Assembly (NCBI GenBank): GCA_945946665.1
Contig: CAMEWO010000001.1
Location: forward strand, 248,001-312,000
Length of the DNA: 64,000 bases
From: an uncultured Eubacterium sp.
GTDB lineage: Bacteria; Bacillota; Clostridia; Lachnospirales; Lachnospiraceae
Reading direction: 5' to 3'
In this document: piece after piece, positions 54,682 through 64,000 of the stretch
How the letters are laid out: each line of letters starts with the position of its first letter
How positions within the stretch are numbered: the first letter of the stretch is position 1
Translations under genes and position numbers: made by a program
The notes under the pieces: model-generated
What the model was told of the DNA's origin: nothing
The model's database searches: none
What the model saw: the letters and a program-made list of their open reading frames with translations, nothing else

Positions 54682-57025
54682 ATATCCTGTTAATAACCTT
54701 ACAGTTGAAATAAAATATAGGAACAGCACCAATCATTCCCCACATTGTCTGCCACATGAGCCGTGGCCCCAGTGGCGATATGGCAAATATATTTCCGGCG
54801 AATATGACTGAAAGAACTATTCCTGCTGCCATGCAGGTGCATATTATAATCCTTATCCAGTCAAAAGGCCGGCACACCCTTACCAGTTCTGCCATTCCCA
54901 CTGTAAGCAGAATAAAAATAACTGTAGTGGATATCTGTTGATGCGACAACTCTGAGTGCATTCCGATTACAGTGTATACAGCCACCAGAATAAAATCTGT
55001 CAAAGCCGCAGGCAGGGCCTTAATGCATACGTTCCTTAAGAACCTGCCGGTTATGCGGCTGTGGCTTGGCTGCAGTGCTAGCAGGAATCCCGGTGCTCCT
55101 ATGGTAAATGCTCCAAGAAGGGACAACTGGGTTGGATACAATGGATACACATTACCTGCAAACAATGAAAATACCGAAAGCATCATGGAAAAAATGTTTT
55201 TCACCAGAAACAGTGAGGCTGTACGCTGGATATTGTTAACAACACGTCTTCCCTCTGCCACTACTGATGGCATACATGCGAAATCCGAATCAACAAGTAC
55301 TATCTGGGCAGCATTACATGCCGCATCGCTTCCTGAACCAAATGCTATGCTGCAGTCAGCATCCTTTAATGCAAGAACATCATTAACCCCATCCCCTGTC
55401 ATTGCCACAACATTTCCATCTGCTTTAAGGGCATTTACAAGTTTCCTTTTCTGTTCTGGTGACACTCTGCCAAACACTGTGTACTGTTTAACAGCTCTGG
55501 CATAATCATCATCTGTAACCAGTTCTGTGGCATCAACATAAGAATCTGCACCTGTAATGCCTGCAGATTTGGCAACATACGAAACTGTTACAGGATTATC
55601 CCCTGATATAACCTTGATATCCACTCCCTGATCCTTAAAATACTGGAATGTTGCCCTTGCCTCAGGACGTATTGCATTCCACAGGGTCACTATTGCCAGT
55701 GGTTTAACCGGTCTTGAAAGTGGTTTTCCATCAAGAACTCCTTCATATACTCCAAAAACAAGAACACGGAATCCCCTTGATGACAATGAAACTATTTCAT
55801 CCTTGTAAAGAGGATAGTCTTTAAGAAGAAGCTTTTCCGGTGCTCCCAGAACCAGATTCTTTCCATCAGCCATAACAGCCCCGCTGTATTTATTTTCAGA
55901 AGAGAAACCATATATCGTCTCTGCAGTCATGGATGGCTCCCTGGTAAAATACTCTTTTAGTGCCTCTATGGTGGAGTTATCACAATTAAGTGATGATACA
56001 AGATTGCCAATCATCTCGTGGACATTAGAATATCCCGGAAAATCTTCTGATTTATTTCCTTCGTCTGTATCAAGAGGAATTATATCTGCCACAGACATCT
56101 TATTCTCCGTTATAGTTCCTGTCTTATCAACGCACAGTACATTAACCCTTGCCAGTGTCTCAACGCAAGGCATCTCGTGAACCAGCACATTTTTCTTTCC
56201 AAGCCTTAGCACACTTACAACAAGTGCCACTGAGGCAAGAAGATAAAGTCCCTCCGGTATCATTCCCACCAGGGCTGCTATTACCGCCACAACACTCTGC
56301 TGCAGACCGGAACCCAGAAAGAAATAATTCTGCACAAACATAAGAATACCTATAGGTATGATTACAATCCCTATTATCTTAACCAGCTTGTCCAGGGAGC
56401 ACATCATGTCAGTCTGCTGCTTTCCCCTGGAAGCCTTGGCCTCAACAGCCAGTTTTGAAACATAGGAATCAAGTCCCACATTAGTGAGAACTGCACGGCA
56501 GCTTCCGGATGCAACAAAGCTTCCGGAGAGCAGACTGTCCCCCGGAAGCTTGATTATTTCATCTGATTCACCTGTTACCAAAGACTCATTAACTCTTACA
56601 GAACCTGTTGCCACCCTGGCATCCGCACATATCTGGTCTCCCGCTTCAAAAACGCAGAGGTCTCCCTTCACAAGTTCTTCTGACATAATCTCAGAAAGTT
56701 TTCCATCACGAATAACCCTTGATGTTGGAGCTGACAGCAGAGTCAGCCTATCAAGAACCAGCTTGGTACGGATTTCCTGGATAATTCCTATCAGAGAATT
56801 AATAATGACTATAGGAAGAAATGTCATATTAATGTATGACTTTACCACAATCAGCAATCCCGCAAATATTGCAAATATAAGATTAAAGTAAGTAAATACA
56901 TTATCTGCAATAATCTGTGAAACTGATTTTGACTGATTCTTAATTCCCACATTGGACAATCCCGCTTTTGCAAGCTGTTCTGCTCTTTTAGTAGTTAATC
57001 CTGTATCCTTGTTAGTGTAATCCAC
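54671..57025 (-). CDS. P-type cation ATPase, CtpE-like
   Basis: 784 aa with about ten membrane helices. Actuator motif VTGESDE, phosphorylation site CVDKTGTITE, hinge TGDGVNDVLALKDAD. The M4 sequence GMIPEGLYLL resembles the Ca2+ ATPase CtpE of mycobacteria rather than heavy-metal pumps, and there is no N-terminal metal-binding domain. Calcium export is a reasonable inference. It lies 2 bp after a polytopic membrane protein gene. Confidence 0.9.
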   Translation of the reverse strand: MDYTNKDTGLTTKRAEQLAKAGLSNVGIKNQSKSVSQIIADNVFTYFNLIFAIFAGLLIVVKSYINMTFLPIVIINSLIGIIQEIRTKLVLDRLTLLSAPTSRVIRDGKLSEIMSEELVKGDLCVFEAGDQICADARVATGSVRVNESLVTGESDEIIKLPGDSLLSGSFVASGSCRAVLTNVGLDSYVSKLAVEAKASRGKQQTDMMCSLDKLVKIIGIVIIPIGILMFVQNYFFLGSGLQQSVVAVIAALVGMIPEGLYLLASVALVVSVLRLGKKNVLVHEMPCVETLARVNVLCVDKTGTITENKMSVADIIPLDTDEGNKSEDFPGYSNVHEMIGNLVSSLNCDNSTIEALKEYFTREPSMTAETIYGFSSENKYSGAVMADGKNLVLGAPEKLLLKDYPLYKDEIVSLSSRGFRVLVFGVYEGVLDGKPLSRPVKPLAIVTLWNAIRPEARATFQYFKDQGVDIKVISGDNPVTVSYVAKSAGITGADSYVDATELVTDDDYARAVKQYTVFGRVSPEQKRKLVNALKADGNVVAMTGDGVNDVLALKDADCSIAFGSGSDAACNAAQIVLVDSDFACMPSVVAEGRRVVNNIQRTASLFLVKNIFSMMLSVFSLFAGNVYPLYPTQLSLLGAFTIGAPGFLLALQPSHSRITGRFLRNVCIKALPAALTDFILVAVYTVIGMHSELSHQQISTTVIFILLTVGMAELVRVCRPFDWIRIIICTCMAAGIVLSVIFAGNIFAISPLGPRLMWQTMWGMIGAVPIFYFNCKVINRIFNR

Positions 57026-57027
57026 AT

Positions 57028-57855
57028 TTACTCCTCGTACTGTATACTGTTGAACACATTTTTGGAAATGTAATATGCCGCAGCTGCAAATATAACCAGC
57101 TTAACAGCAAAGCAAATCATAATACTTGTAATTGATGTATAATCATACATCTGGAAAGGTATGATAACACCTATATATATAACTCCGCATATGGCATGCC
57201 AGACTGACGGAACCTGTTTCTTAGCCACACCAAATATAACTGTGGTAAGAAGTACATGAAGAACCATATCAATTACGGTACTTACTCCCATCAGAAGCCA
57301 GAGAATTGCAGGTGCATAAAACAAATCCTGCAGTGACAGATAAGTAGTCAGAGCCTCACTTTCTGTCAGTCCTTCAAATGCCTGGGCAAGAGACCCTGTA
57401 TCCACAGCAATACACCATACATAATTGGAAACAAGTGTAAATCCAAAGAGCATGGCATCACCAAATCCAAGTCCAAGTCCAGCAAGAAGAACATCACCCT
57501 GTCTCTCAAATCTCTCTATAAGAATATTGGAAACTACCCATCTGGCAGCTATATATCCCACTGCTGAAAGAAGCACGTCCACAACTGTAAGTGCTGACGG
57601 ATTGTATTCAAAAGCAGCATCAATACTTGGAACAAGCATTAAAGCTGATTCAGCAAGCATGGCAAAAATTCTTACAAATGTGAACGTTACTAAAGCAAGG
57701 AAAAACGGAAGCACTCTTCCCTTCCACCTTTTCTTAATAACAATAAACATTACAATAAAAACTGACAAGGCAAGTATACCTCCTGCCAGGAGCATGCCTG
57801 GTGTCTCCGGTGCAAGAGTTACATTATAATCAATACCCTCTAAAACATTATCCAT
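57028..57855 (-). CDS. Polytopic membrane protein, possibly YhfC-like
   Basis: 275 aa with about eight membrane segments. The middle (FERQGDVLLAGLGLGFGDAMLFGFTLV) and the PSVWHAICGVIY region recall YhfC-type membrane proteins, a family proposed to be intramembrane proteases, but no catalytic motif is certain. It is 2 bp upstream of the P-type ATPase and so probably functions with it. Start follows GGAG. Confidence 0.7.
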   Translation of the reverse strand: MDNVLEGIDYNVTLAPETPGMLLAGGILALSVFIVMFIVIKKRWKGRVLPFFLALVTFTFVRIFAMLAESALMLVPSIDAAFEYNPSALTVVDVLLSAVGYIAARWVVSNILIERFERQGDVLLAGLGLGFGDAMLFGFTLVSNYVWCIAVDTGSLAQAFEGLTESEALTTYLSLQDLFYAPAILWLLMGVSTVIDMVLHVLLTTVIFGVAKKQVPSVWHAICGVIYIGVIIPFQMYDYTSITSIMICFAVKLVIFAAAAYYISKNVFNSIQYEE

Positions 57856-58035
57856 AACAATCTCCGTTTCATTTATTAAAATACTATGTCTATTATAAAA
57901 TATACATAAACTACATCAGAATATGGCAAGAGCAGCTGCATTATGCCGCTGCTCCCTCATAATCTTACTTGTAACAATATATCTTTTCCAATATCTAGTC
58001 TGTATATTAAAAAGGCACACTGCAAACATTCCGGA

Positions 58036-58233
58036 TTATAATTTAGTTACGTTAACTGCCTGTGGCCCCTTTGCACCATCTGTAACGTCGAACTCTACTT
58101 CAGCGCCCTCGTCTAATGACTTGAAGCCCTCCATGTTGAGTCCTGAGTAGTGTACGAATACATCATTGCCATTCTCATCGCTGATGAATCCATAACCCTT
58201 CTGATTGTTGAACCACTTAACTGTACCTTTCAT
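58036..58233 (-). CDS. Cold-shock protein (CspA family)
   Basis: 65-aa OB-fold RNA chaperone: [17 protein letters not shown] (RNP1), DVFVHYSGL (RNP2) and a PQAVNV end. GGAGGTACTTGAAATG gives an ideal ribosome site for ATG at 58233, so an upstream in-frame ATG at 58275 is rejected. A GAGCAGC/GCTGCTC hairpin lies downstream near 57929-57953. Confidence 0.95.
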   Translation of the reverse strand: MKGTVKWFNNQKGYGFISDENGNDVFVHYSGLNMEGFKSLDEGAEVEFDVTDGAKGPQAVNVTKL

Positions 58234-58278
58234 TTCAAGTACCTCCAATAAAATATCCGGTGTATAAATACACACCTG

Positions 58279-59040
58279 TTACATTTTATCAGATTTTAAC
58301 ATATCCATCAAGTCTCTTTCTTTATCTTTTACTTTTGCAGAGGCTGTCCTTGAACTTAATACGGAATAACCATACTTGCTGGCTGACTCAAAATCATTAT
58401 TCTTATATGCCAGCACAGACATAAGATAATTAACTGTTGTTTCATCCATTCCACAGATAGGAGGATATTCCTTGGATAAAGCCTCTGTAAATCCTTCATA
58501 GGCTTCCCTTAAATAAGTCTTCTCCTCAATATTGCTGTTCTCTACTGTTCTCTTCACCTCTGGCGGAAGGCTGTCCAGCTCTTTATCGCCAAGAAGTGTC
58601 TCCTGTACGCTTCTGTGAAGCCACGCCAGCTTAAGGCACAGAAATGCACACTCGCTTACCTTTGATGGCTTCTTAATTGCAACAAGAAGTGCCATCTTAT
58701 ATCTTACTATGGCATCATCATAAGTATATATCTTGTCACCCTCTACAACACCCTGGAATTTGCTGCTAATCTCTTCCTTGACAGCTTCCTTCTGCTTTGC
58801 ATTCAAATTAGGGAATTCTCTTGCAACTGCTGCATACCCACACTTCGGGCACATATATACATCGTATTTTACTGTGTCAATACCTGAATATCTCGGTCTT
58901 AAATCCATGTCTGACCCAAGAAATCTCGCCTTACCTGTCTTTACAACCTTGGAAGTGAACAGTTTGCCACAACAAGGACACTCAAGTCTTTTATCGAAAA
59001 CGTATGACGCTTCAGCTAATTCTGCGCTATTATCCTGCAT
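58279..59040 (-). CDS. DUF2225 protein with zinc-ribbon
   Basis: 253 aa, soluble. Two Cys pairs near the N-terminus (LECPCCGKLF and YMCPKCGYAA) form a zinc-ribbon, and the rest is helical with TPR-like repeats (YLREAYEGFTEAL, NNDFESASKYGYSVL). Conserved in Clostridia; function unknown. It follows glnS by 21 bp. Confidence 0.9.
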   Translation of the reverse strand: MQDNSAELAEASYVFDKRLECPCCGKLFTSKVVKTGKARFLGSDMDLRPRYSGIDTVKYDVYMCPKCGYAAVAREFPNLNAKQKEAVKEEISSKFQGVVEGDKIYTYDDAIVRYKMALLVAIKKPSKVSECAFLCLKLAWLHRSVQETLLGDKELDSLPPEVKRTVENSNIEEKTYLREAYEGFTEALSKEYPPICGMDETTVNYLMSVLAYKNNDFESASKYGYSVLSSRTASAKVKDKERDLMDMLKSDKM

Positions 59041-59061
59041 ATTGTCCTGCCTTTCTTATTC

Positions 59062-60726
59062 TTAGTTGGTAGGAAGCTTAAATGAGCTCTTCAAAGATAC
59101 AATTCTGTTAAATACAGGATTCCCCTCTGTACTATCCTTAAAATCTGCACAGAAATAACCATTCCTCACAAACTGGAATTTATCTTCCTTCTCTGCCTTT
59201 GCTAACTCAGGCTCAACTATACAATCAACTACCTTAAGGGAATTAGGATTAACATTGATAGAACCATCCTCCTGATTATATACTCCCTTTTCTTCATCTA
59301 CAATATTCTCATAGAGACGGGCCTTAACCTTAACGCCCTCTGTTGCAGAAACCCAGTGAATTGTACCCTTTACCTTTCTCTCAGTAAAGTTTCCACCTCT
59401 GGTGGCAGGATCATAAGTACAGTGAATCTCAGTAACCCTGCCATCTGCATCCTTCTTGAAATCCACACATGTTACAAAATATGCATTCATCAGTCGGACT
59501 TCATTGCCTGGGAACAGTCTGAAATACTTCTTAGGTGGCTCCTCCATGAAGTCTTCTCTCTCAATGTACAGTTCTTTAGTAAATGGAACCATTCTTGTTC
59601 CCAGTTCAGGATTCTCCTGGTTATTAGGAACCTCCATATACTCAACCTTACCCTCTTCGTAGTTATCAATAATAACCTTGACAGGGTCAAGAACTGCCAT
59701 CATTCTCTTTACTTTAAGCTTTAAATCTTCCCGGATGCAGTACTCAAGCATTGGATACTCAACAGAGCCCTGGGCTTTGGTTACACCTACCATCTCAACA
59801 AACATCTTAATTGACTCAGGTGTAAATCCTCTCCTTCTTAAAGCTGCAATAGACACAAGTCTTGGGTCATCCCATCCGTCAACTATTCCATCCTCAACAA
59901 GCTTCTTAATATATCTCTTGCCTGTGACAACATTATTAAGATAAAGCTTTGCAAATTCTATCTGCTTAGGTGGATACTCATACTCCAGTTCCCTTACAAC
60001 CCAGTCATACAGTGGTCTGTGATCCTCGAACTCCAGAGTACATATTGAATGTGATACTCCCTCAATGGCATCTTCGATTGGATGGGCAAAATCGTACATT
60101 GGATATATGCACCATTCATCCCCTGTTCTGTGATGGGAAATATGTGCCACTCTGTAAATAACAGGGTCTCTCATATTAATGTTAGGAGAAGCCATGTCAA
60201 TCTTGGCTCTTAATACCTTCTCTCCATCCGCAAACTTACCATTCTTCATATCCTCAAACAGCTGGAGGTTCTCCTCAACAGAACGGTTCCTGTATGGGCT
60301 TTCCTTACCAGGTTCAGTAAGTGTTCCCCTGTACTGTCTTATCTCATCAGCAGAAAGGTCACATACATACGCCTTTCCCTTCTTGATAAGCTTTACGGCA
60401 GCCTCATACATCTTAGGGAAATAATCTGATGCAAAAAGCACATCTCCATTCCACTTTGCTCCCAGCCATTCAACATCCGCTTTAATTGAATCAACAAACT
60501 CTTCTTTTTCCTTGGTAGGATTAGTATCATCAAAACGAAGGTTAAACTGTCCGTTGTACTCCTGTGCCAGTCCGTAATTTAAAAGAATTGACTTGGCATG
60601 TCCTATATGTAAATATCCGTTAGGCTCAGGCGGAAATCTGGTTACAACCTTCCTGCAATGTCCTTCTTCAATATCTTTGTCAATTATCTGTTCAATAAAA
60701 TTCTTAGATGCAGTTTCGTTTTCCAT
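59062..60726 (-). CDS. glnS: Glutaminyl-tRNA synthetase
   Basis: Class I synthetase of 554 aa with [13 protein letters not shown] (HIGH) and FDDTNPTKE. The KMSKS region reads [14 protein letters not shown], a variant retaining the Lys. The C-terminal anticodon beta-barrels are complete. SD GGAGG. Presence of GlnRS means the cell does not depend only on GatCAB for Gln-tRNA. Confidence 0.97.
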   Translation of the reverse strand: MENETASKNFIEQIIDKDIEEGHCRKVVTRFPPEPNGYLHIGHAKSILLNYGLAQEYNGQFNLRFDDTNPTKEKEEFVDSIKADVEWLGAKWNGDVLFASDYFPKMYEAAVKLIKKGKAYVCDLSADEIRQYRGTLTEPGKESPYRNRSVEENLQLFEDMKNGKFADGEKVLRAKIDMASPNINMRDPVIYRVAHISHHRTGDEWCIYPMYDFAHPIEDAIEGVSHSICTLEFEDHRPLYDWVVRELEYEYPPKQIEFAKLYLNNVVTGKRYIKKLVEDGIVDGWDDPRLVSIAALRRRGFTPESIKMFVEMVGVTKAQGSVEYPMLEYCIREDLKLKVKRMMAVLDPVKVIIDNYEEGKVEYMEVPNNQENPELGTRMVPFTKELYIEREDFMEEPPKKYFRLFPGNEVRLMNAYFVTCVDFKKDADGRVTEIHCTYDPATRGGNFTERKVKGTIHWVSATEGVKVKARLYENIVDEEKGVYNQEDGSINVNPNSLKVVDCIVEPELAKAEKEDKFQFVRNGYFCADFKDSTEGNPVFNRIVSLKSSFKLPTN

Positions 60727-60779
60727 GAGTAATCCTCCAAAAAGTATCCCTTAATAGACATAGTATAAAACAATTTTAC

Positions 60780-61289
60780 TTATCTTTCAATTTTATTTTT
60801 AATTATGGCGTACAGTTCTTCCACTGACTCCCTGAGCATATTATTTTTCTGGGTATATATTATATCAGCGTATTTGTGATACAGCCTGTTTCTGTCGGCA
60901 AATATCTCTTCAATTCCATTCTTTCCGTTAGAGACCACTCCACGCTCCTTAAGAGAGCCAACCCTGTCGTATATATCTTCTACAGGCACATCAAGAAATA
61001 TAACTGTACCAATCTGCTTAAAATGCTCCATGGCGCGTTTCCCGTACACAGCACTGCCTCCTGTGGCAATTATTGTGTTATGGGGATTAAGGTTGTAATT
61101 AACCTCATCCTCAATCCGTATAAATCCCGCATCTCCGTGTTCTTCAATAAGTTTCTCCAGCGTCTTTCCATATTCCTCCTGGATAACCAGGTCTGAATCA
61201 AGAAATCTCATGTTAAGCTTCTTGGCAAGAACAACTCCCAGAGTGCTTTTTCCGCTTCCAGGCATTCCTATAAGAATAATGTTATCCAT
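60780..61289 (-). CDS. aroK: Shikimate kinase
   Basis: Phosphorylates shikimate in the aromatic pathway. 169 aa: Walker A GMPGSGKSTLG, shikimate-binding LDSDLVIQ, IATGGSAVYG, and the lid. The start overlaps the hslO stop by 1 bp. No other aro genes are nearby. Confidence 0.95.
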   Translation of the reverse strand: MDNIILIGMPGSGKSTLGVVLAKKLNMRFLDSDLVIQEEYGKTLEKLIEEHGDAGFIRIEDEVNYNLNPHNTIIATGGSAVYGKRAMEHFKQIGTVIFLDVPVEDIYDRVGSLKERGVVSNGKNGIEEIFADRNRLYHKYADIIYTQKNNMLRESVEELYAIIKNKIER

Positions 61290-62167
61290 TATCTCTTTAC
61301 AACCTCCAGCATTTCCTTAAGTTCTTCCACTGAAAATGTATAGCTGGTATTACAGAAATGGCATTTTACCTCAACAGGCTTGCCATCATCAATCATTTCC
61401 TGAATATCCTTCTCACCAATGCTCATTATTGCCTTGCTGACTCTGTCCTTGGAGCAGTTGCAGTAAAACTTCGCATCAATGGAATCAAGCACCTGAAAAT
61501 CCATGTCTTTAAGAACCATGTTAAGAATATCTTCCGGACCCATGCCCTTCTCCATAAGCTGGGTAATTGAACTGATTTCCTTAATTTTGTTTTCCAGTCT
61601 GGAAATAGTCTCTTCTGTTGCGTCCGGCATAAGCTGTATAATAAATCCACCTGCCTGCTCAACTGTATTGTCCTTATTCATAAGCACTCCAAGTGCTACT
61701 GAAGATGGTACCTGCTCACTTGTAGCAAAGTAATAAGTAAGGTCATCACCAATCTCACTGGTGACAAGAATAGTGTCTCCCACATATGGCTCTTTTAAAC
61801 CGATATCTTTAATTACACTAAGTACGCCGATTCCAACTGCTCCGGCAATATCCAGCTTACCATCCTTTAATGGCAGCATTACCTGCGGATTAGCCACATA
61901 GCCCTTCACTCTTCCCTTAGGGTCAGCAGTAACTGTCATAGAGCCAATAGGACCGTCTGATTTAATCTGGATAGTCACAAGGTCAGCATCATTCTTCATC
62001 ATGGAACCCATCATAACGCCGCCTGTTAACAGTCTCCCCAGTGCCACCGCACCAATAGGGCTCATATTATGCCTCTGCCTTGCCTCCTCACATATATTTG
62101 TTGTTGATGCAGCAAATGCCCTTATCTGTCCATCTGCTGCAATTCCTCTGATAACTATATCCTTCAT
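61289..62167 (-). CDS. hslO: Redox-regulated chaperone Hsp33
   Basis: About 292 aa holdase activated by oxidation. The C-terminal zinc site has CNC (FYCNCSKDRV) and CHFC (VKCHFCNTSY). ATG at 62167 follows GGAG, with an ATG 12 nt up. Coupled to aroK. Confidence 0.96.
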   Translation of the reverse strand: MKDIVIRGIAADGQIRAFAASTTNICEEARQRHNMSPIGAVALGRLLTGGVMMGSMMKNDADLVTIQIKSDGPIGSMTVTADPKGRVKGYVANPQVMLPLKDGKLDIAGAVGIGVLSVIKDIGLKEPYVGDTILVTSEIGDDLTYYFATSEQVPSSVALGVLMNKDNTVEQAGGFIIQLMPDATEETISRLENKIKEISSITQLMEKGMGPEDILNMVLKDMDFQVLDSIDAKFYCNCSKDRVSKAIMSIGEKDIQEMIDDGKPVEVKCHFCNTSYTFSVEELKEMLEVVKR

Positions 62168-62205
62168 GTTAATCTCCATTTCTATTAAATAAATTCATTC
62201 AAACT

Positions 62206-62952
62206 TCATTTCTTAAATATATAATACAGTCTCTCGCTATCGCAAGAAGGAGCTTCATGTCCAAAGGCATCATATACATTTACAAGCTTAAGCCCGGCCT
62301 TTTCTGCCGCACCGGTAACTTCCTCCCGGTAAAAACCGTGCTGGAAATGGTTCTCCTCAAACCTGTCAAATGTTCCGAATTCATTTTCCACAAAAACAGC
62401 CAGGTCATATATGTTATTCCTGGTTTCCTCTTCATAAGTATTATCCCATATAAATGCTGAATTATCACGGTTCTGTGCGTAGGTATTATCAGCTAACACA
62501 TCTCTGAAAAAATGTATTGTCTTCAAATCAAATATAAATACACCGCCTGTAACAAGGCTGTCATACACACAGGAGAACACACTGTGCAAATCCTCCGGTG
62601 AAGTTATATAATTCATTGAATCTCCTATACTCACACAGGCATCCACCTGATAGGGCAGGGCAAAATCCCTCATATCCTGCTCCGTGTAGATTATCTGCTG
62701 TTCTGCCTCATACATTTTCTCTGAAGCAATAGATAGCATATCCTCTGACATATCTATACCGATACAGTCGTATCCCGCCTTGTCTAACATCCTGGTTACT
62801 GTTCCGGTTCCACATCCTAAGTCAGCCACCGTCCCATCCTGTGGAACTCCCTGTTCTTTTAGAAGCTGCATAAGGTACTGGCTCCATTCTTCATAGGGAA
62901 TGTTATCCATATATTCATCATAAACATAAGCAAAGCCTGTATAAGCGTCCAT
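62206..62952 (-). CDS. Class I SAM-dependent methyltransferase
   Basis: 248 aa. Motif I VADLGCGTGTVTRML, acidic loop CIGIDMSEDML, motif II/III region YTEQDMRDFALPYQVD and SIGDSMNYI. It begins YTGFAYVYDEYMDNIPYEEW, as do related uncharacterised Firmicute methyltransferases. Substrate unknown. Upstream of hslO by 38 bp. Confidence 0.9.
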   Translation of the reverse strand: MDAYTGFAYVYDEYMDNIPYEEWSQYLMQLLKEQGVPQDGTVADLGCGTGTVTRMLDKAGYDCIGIDMSEDMLSIASEKMYEAEQQIIYTEQDMRDFALPYQVDACVSIGDSMNYITSPEDLHSVFSCVYDSLVTGGVFIFDLKTIHFFRDVLADNTYAQNRDNSAFIWDNTYEEETRNNIYDLAVFVENEFGTFDRFEENHFQHGFYREEVTGAAEKAGLKLVNVYDAFGHEAPSCDSERLYYIFKK

Positions 62953-63151
62953 ATATTAATCCTCACCCTGACCACATTTAAAGTCTCATTAGTATAATTT
63001 ATCATATTTTATAAAAAAAGCAATGATAAGCTGATTAATCTTAACATTGAATTATGTATACATTTGCTTTATACTTTATCTGTGGATGTCAGCTTACGTC
63101 TGGGTGTAGCTGATAACACAGAAAATTATAATATTGAGAATGGGGTTATCA

Positions 63152-63790
63152 ATGAAAAAAGAAGACCTGATGAAACTGTTAGACAGCAACGCATTTATAA
63201 GACTGGCAGCATCTGTTATATTCACTGTGGTTGCCCTTGCAGTATGTATAACTAATTCCGTATTTACCAGCCTGTTTCCCCGTCATTATTACATAGACGA
63301 GAACAAATATGACCAGATAGCCAGAAAAAGCGCTGTTCAATGTACCGCCGACACCCTGTACTATTCAGGTTATGACTACTATATACATGATAAAATCGTA
63401 GCCCACTATTACTACGCCCTTGAAAACAATACCTGCACTGTATTTCTTATCAGCAGCAGCATGTCTGACAGTGGCGCCGTCATTCCACCAACACTTAAGA
63501 ATGTAACATTCTATGCCAATGTAAGAAACAATGACCCATATCTTAAGCAGCTTATGGATTACCTGGCAACTGACCTTGAGTGGAATTCCTACAGCCTGTC
63601 AAAGTATACGAACACCTTCATACTTAGCCAGTATCATTACAACAGACCATGGCTTATATTTATGGCATGTGTCACAACAGCAGGAATTCTTTACAGCCTG
63701 TATGTGTACATAACACAGTTTGCCTGCAGGGATTATTTTACAAAACTTCGGAAGAAACTACGCAGAAAGATTTCTTCGTTTTTCAAGTAA
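63152..63790 (+). CDS. Membrane protein of unknown function (212 aa)
   Basis: Two membrane segments, near residues 15-45 (FIRLAASVIFTVVALAVCI) and 160-185 (WLIFMACVTTAGILYSLYV), enclose an extracellular domain of about 110 residues rich in Tyr. A basic tail (KLRRKISSFFK) ends the protein. It may be a DUF6709-type protein, but I am not sure. ATG at 63152 is preceded by GGGG, with an ATG 12 nt up. Convergent with the secA end. Confidence 0.75.
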   Translation: MKKEDLMKLLDSNAFIRLAASVIFTVVALAVCITNSVFTSLFPRHYYIDENKYDQIARKSAVQCTADTLYYSGYDYYIHDKIVAHYYYALENNTCTVFLISSSMSDSGAVIPPTLKNVTFYANVRNNDPYLKQLMDYLATDLEWNSYSLSKYTNTFILSQYHYNRPWLIFMACVTTAGILYSLYVYITQFACRDYFTKLRKKLRRKISSFFK

Positions 63791-63818
63791 CCAGACTGAT
63801 TTCTATCCTAATAATTGA

Positions 63819-63857
63819 AAATATCAGGTACAGCTTTGGCAGCCGCACCTGATATTT
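63819..63857. terminator. Terminator between convergent genes
   Basis: AAATATCAGGT (63819-63829) pairs perfectly with ACCTGATATTT (63847-63857). Short A/T flanks on both sides suggest termination in both directions. Confidence 0.7.
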
Positions 63858-63901
63858 ATCGCTTTTCCGCTGTACCTGACAATCACAGAGTGCTTGATTC
63901 T

Positions 63902-64000
63902 CTACGCATTCTTGCCACAGCACTGCTTGTACTTCTTACCAGAACCGCAAGGACATGGATCATTACGTCCTATCTTCTTACCCTTAATAACAGTTCCAGA
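63902..64000 (-). CDS. secA: C-terminal end of SecA, 5' part beyond window
   Basis: The last 32 codons: [20 protein letters not shown] followed by CCGKNA and a stop. This is the zinc SEC-C tail of the SecA preprotein translocase, which binds SecB or ribosomes. Other proteins also end in SEC-C motifs, so SecA is likely, not certain. Confidence 0.75.
   Translation of the reverse strand, partial: SGTVIKGKKIGRNDPCPCGSGKKYKQCCGKNA

Overview
The window looks like chromosome of a low-GC, anaerobic Firmicute of the Lachnospiraceae type (Lachnospira, Roseburia or Butyrivibrio-like). This is inferred from gene content: AddAB rather than RecBCD, a PyrK/PyrD class 1B pair, GlnRS instead of a tRNA-dependent amidation route, LytTR/GHKL signalling, an N-terminal SEC-C motif on methionine aminopeptidase, a cohesin/dockerin pair, GGAG-type ribosome sites and AT-rich intergenic DNA. 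Most genes read on the minus strand; the few plus-strand genes are convergent or divergent singletons. No rRNA, tRNA, CRISPR array, prophage or transposase was seen.

Layout. 1-4.7 kb: cohesin protein (cut by the window edge), dockerin-bearing cell-wall glucosaminidase, prfC. 4.7-12.5 kb: small protein, addA, addB, BlaI-type repressor. 12.5-18.2 kb: accessory region with a PD-(D/E)XK-like protein and a broken agr-type quorum-sensing locus (LytTR regulator, GHKL kinase, truncated agrB, TraX, unknown anchored protein). 18.3-25 kb: FMN-binding-like lipoprotein-sized protein, then an MMPL efflux operon and divergent TetR regulator bracketed by two members of a striking giant-hairpin repeat family. 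25-30 kb: hisS and purine genes purD, purN, purM, purE. 30-43.5 kb: M29 aminopeptidase, small membrane proteins, and a pyrimidine cluster (pyrE, pyrD, pyrK, pyrF, pyrC) interleaved with a hybrid histidine kinase and a GGDEF/EAL protein. 43.5-64 kb: housekeeping (argS, a TruA-like synthase, guaB, map, csp, glnS, aroK, hslO, secA end) mixed with a CheY/CheX pair, a CZB chemoreceptor, an orphan substrate-binding lipoprotein and a CtpE-like P-type ATPase.

The most interesting signal is not a gene. Two intergenic elements (18805-19135 and 24598-24966) share a conserved ~140-nt core, but each is extended by long, nearly perfect inverted arms (89 and 66 nt) whose sequences are unrelated between copies. 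The apical stem also differs between copies while keeping base pairing. They lie in the same orientation on the two sides of the MMPL/TetR module, each between convergent genes. A second repeat, an exactly 30-nt two-stem hairpin, occurs three times in untranslated DNA. Other notable items are a deletion scar in agrB with a LytTR-type direct-repeat promoter left intact, a TruA-like enzyme with Glu at the catalytic Asp position, three evenly spaced operator-like repeats in front of the MMPL/TetR pair, candidate cis-acting RNA leaders before purE and before a 50-aa membrane protein, and a recurrent leader in which an ATG runs into the Shine-Dalgarno sequence exactly 12 nt ahead of the real start.

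Starts given here were chosen by ribosome-binding-site position where this could be judged by eye. All family assignments come from reading motifs, not from database searches.
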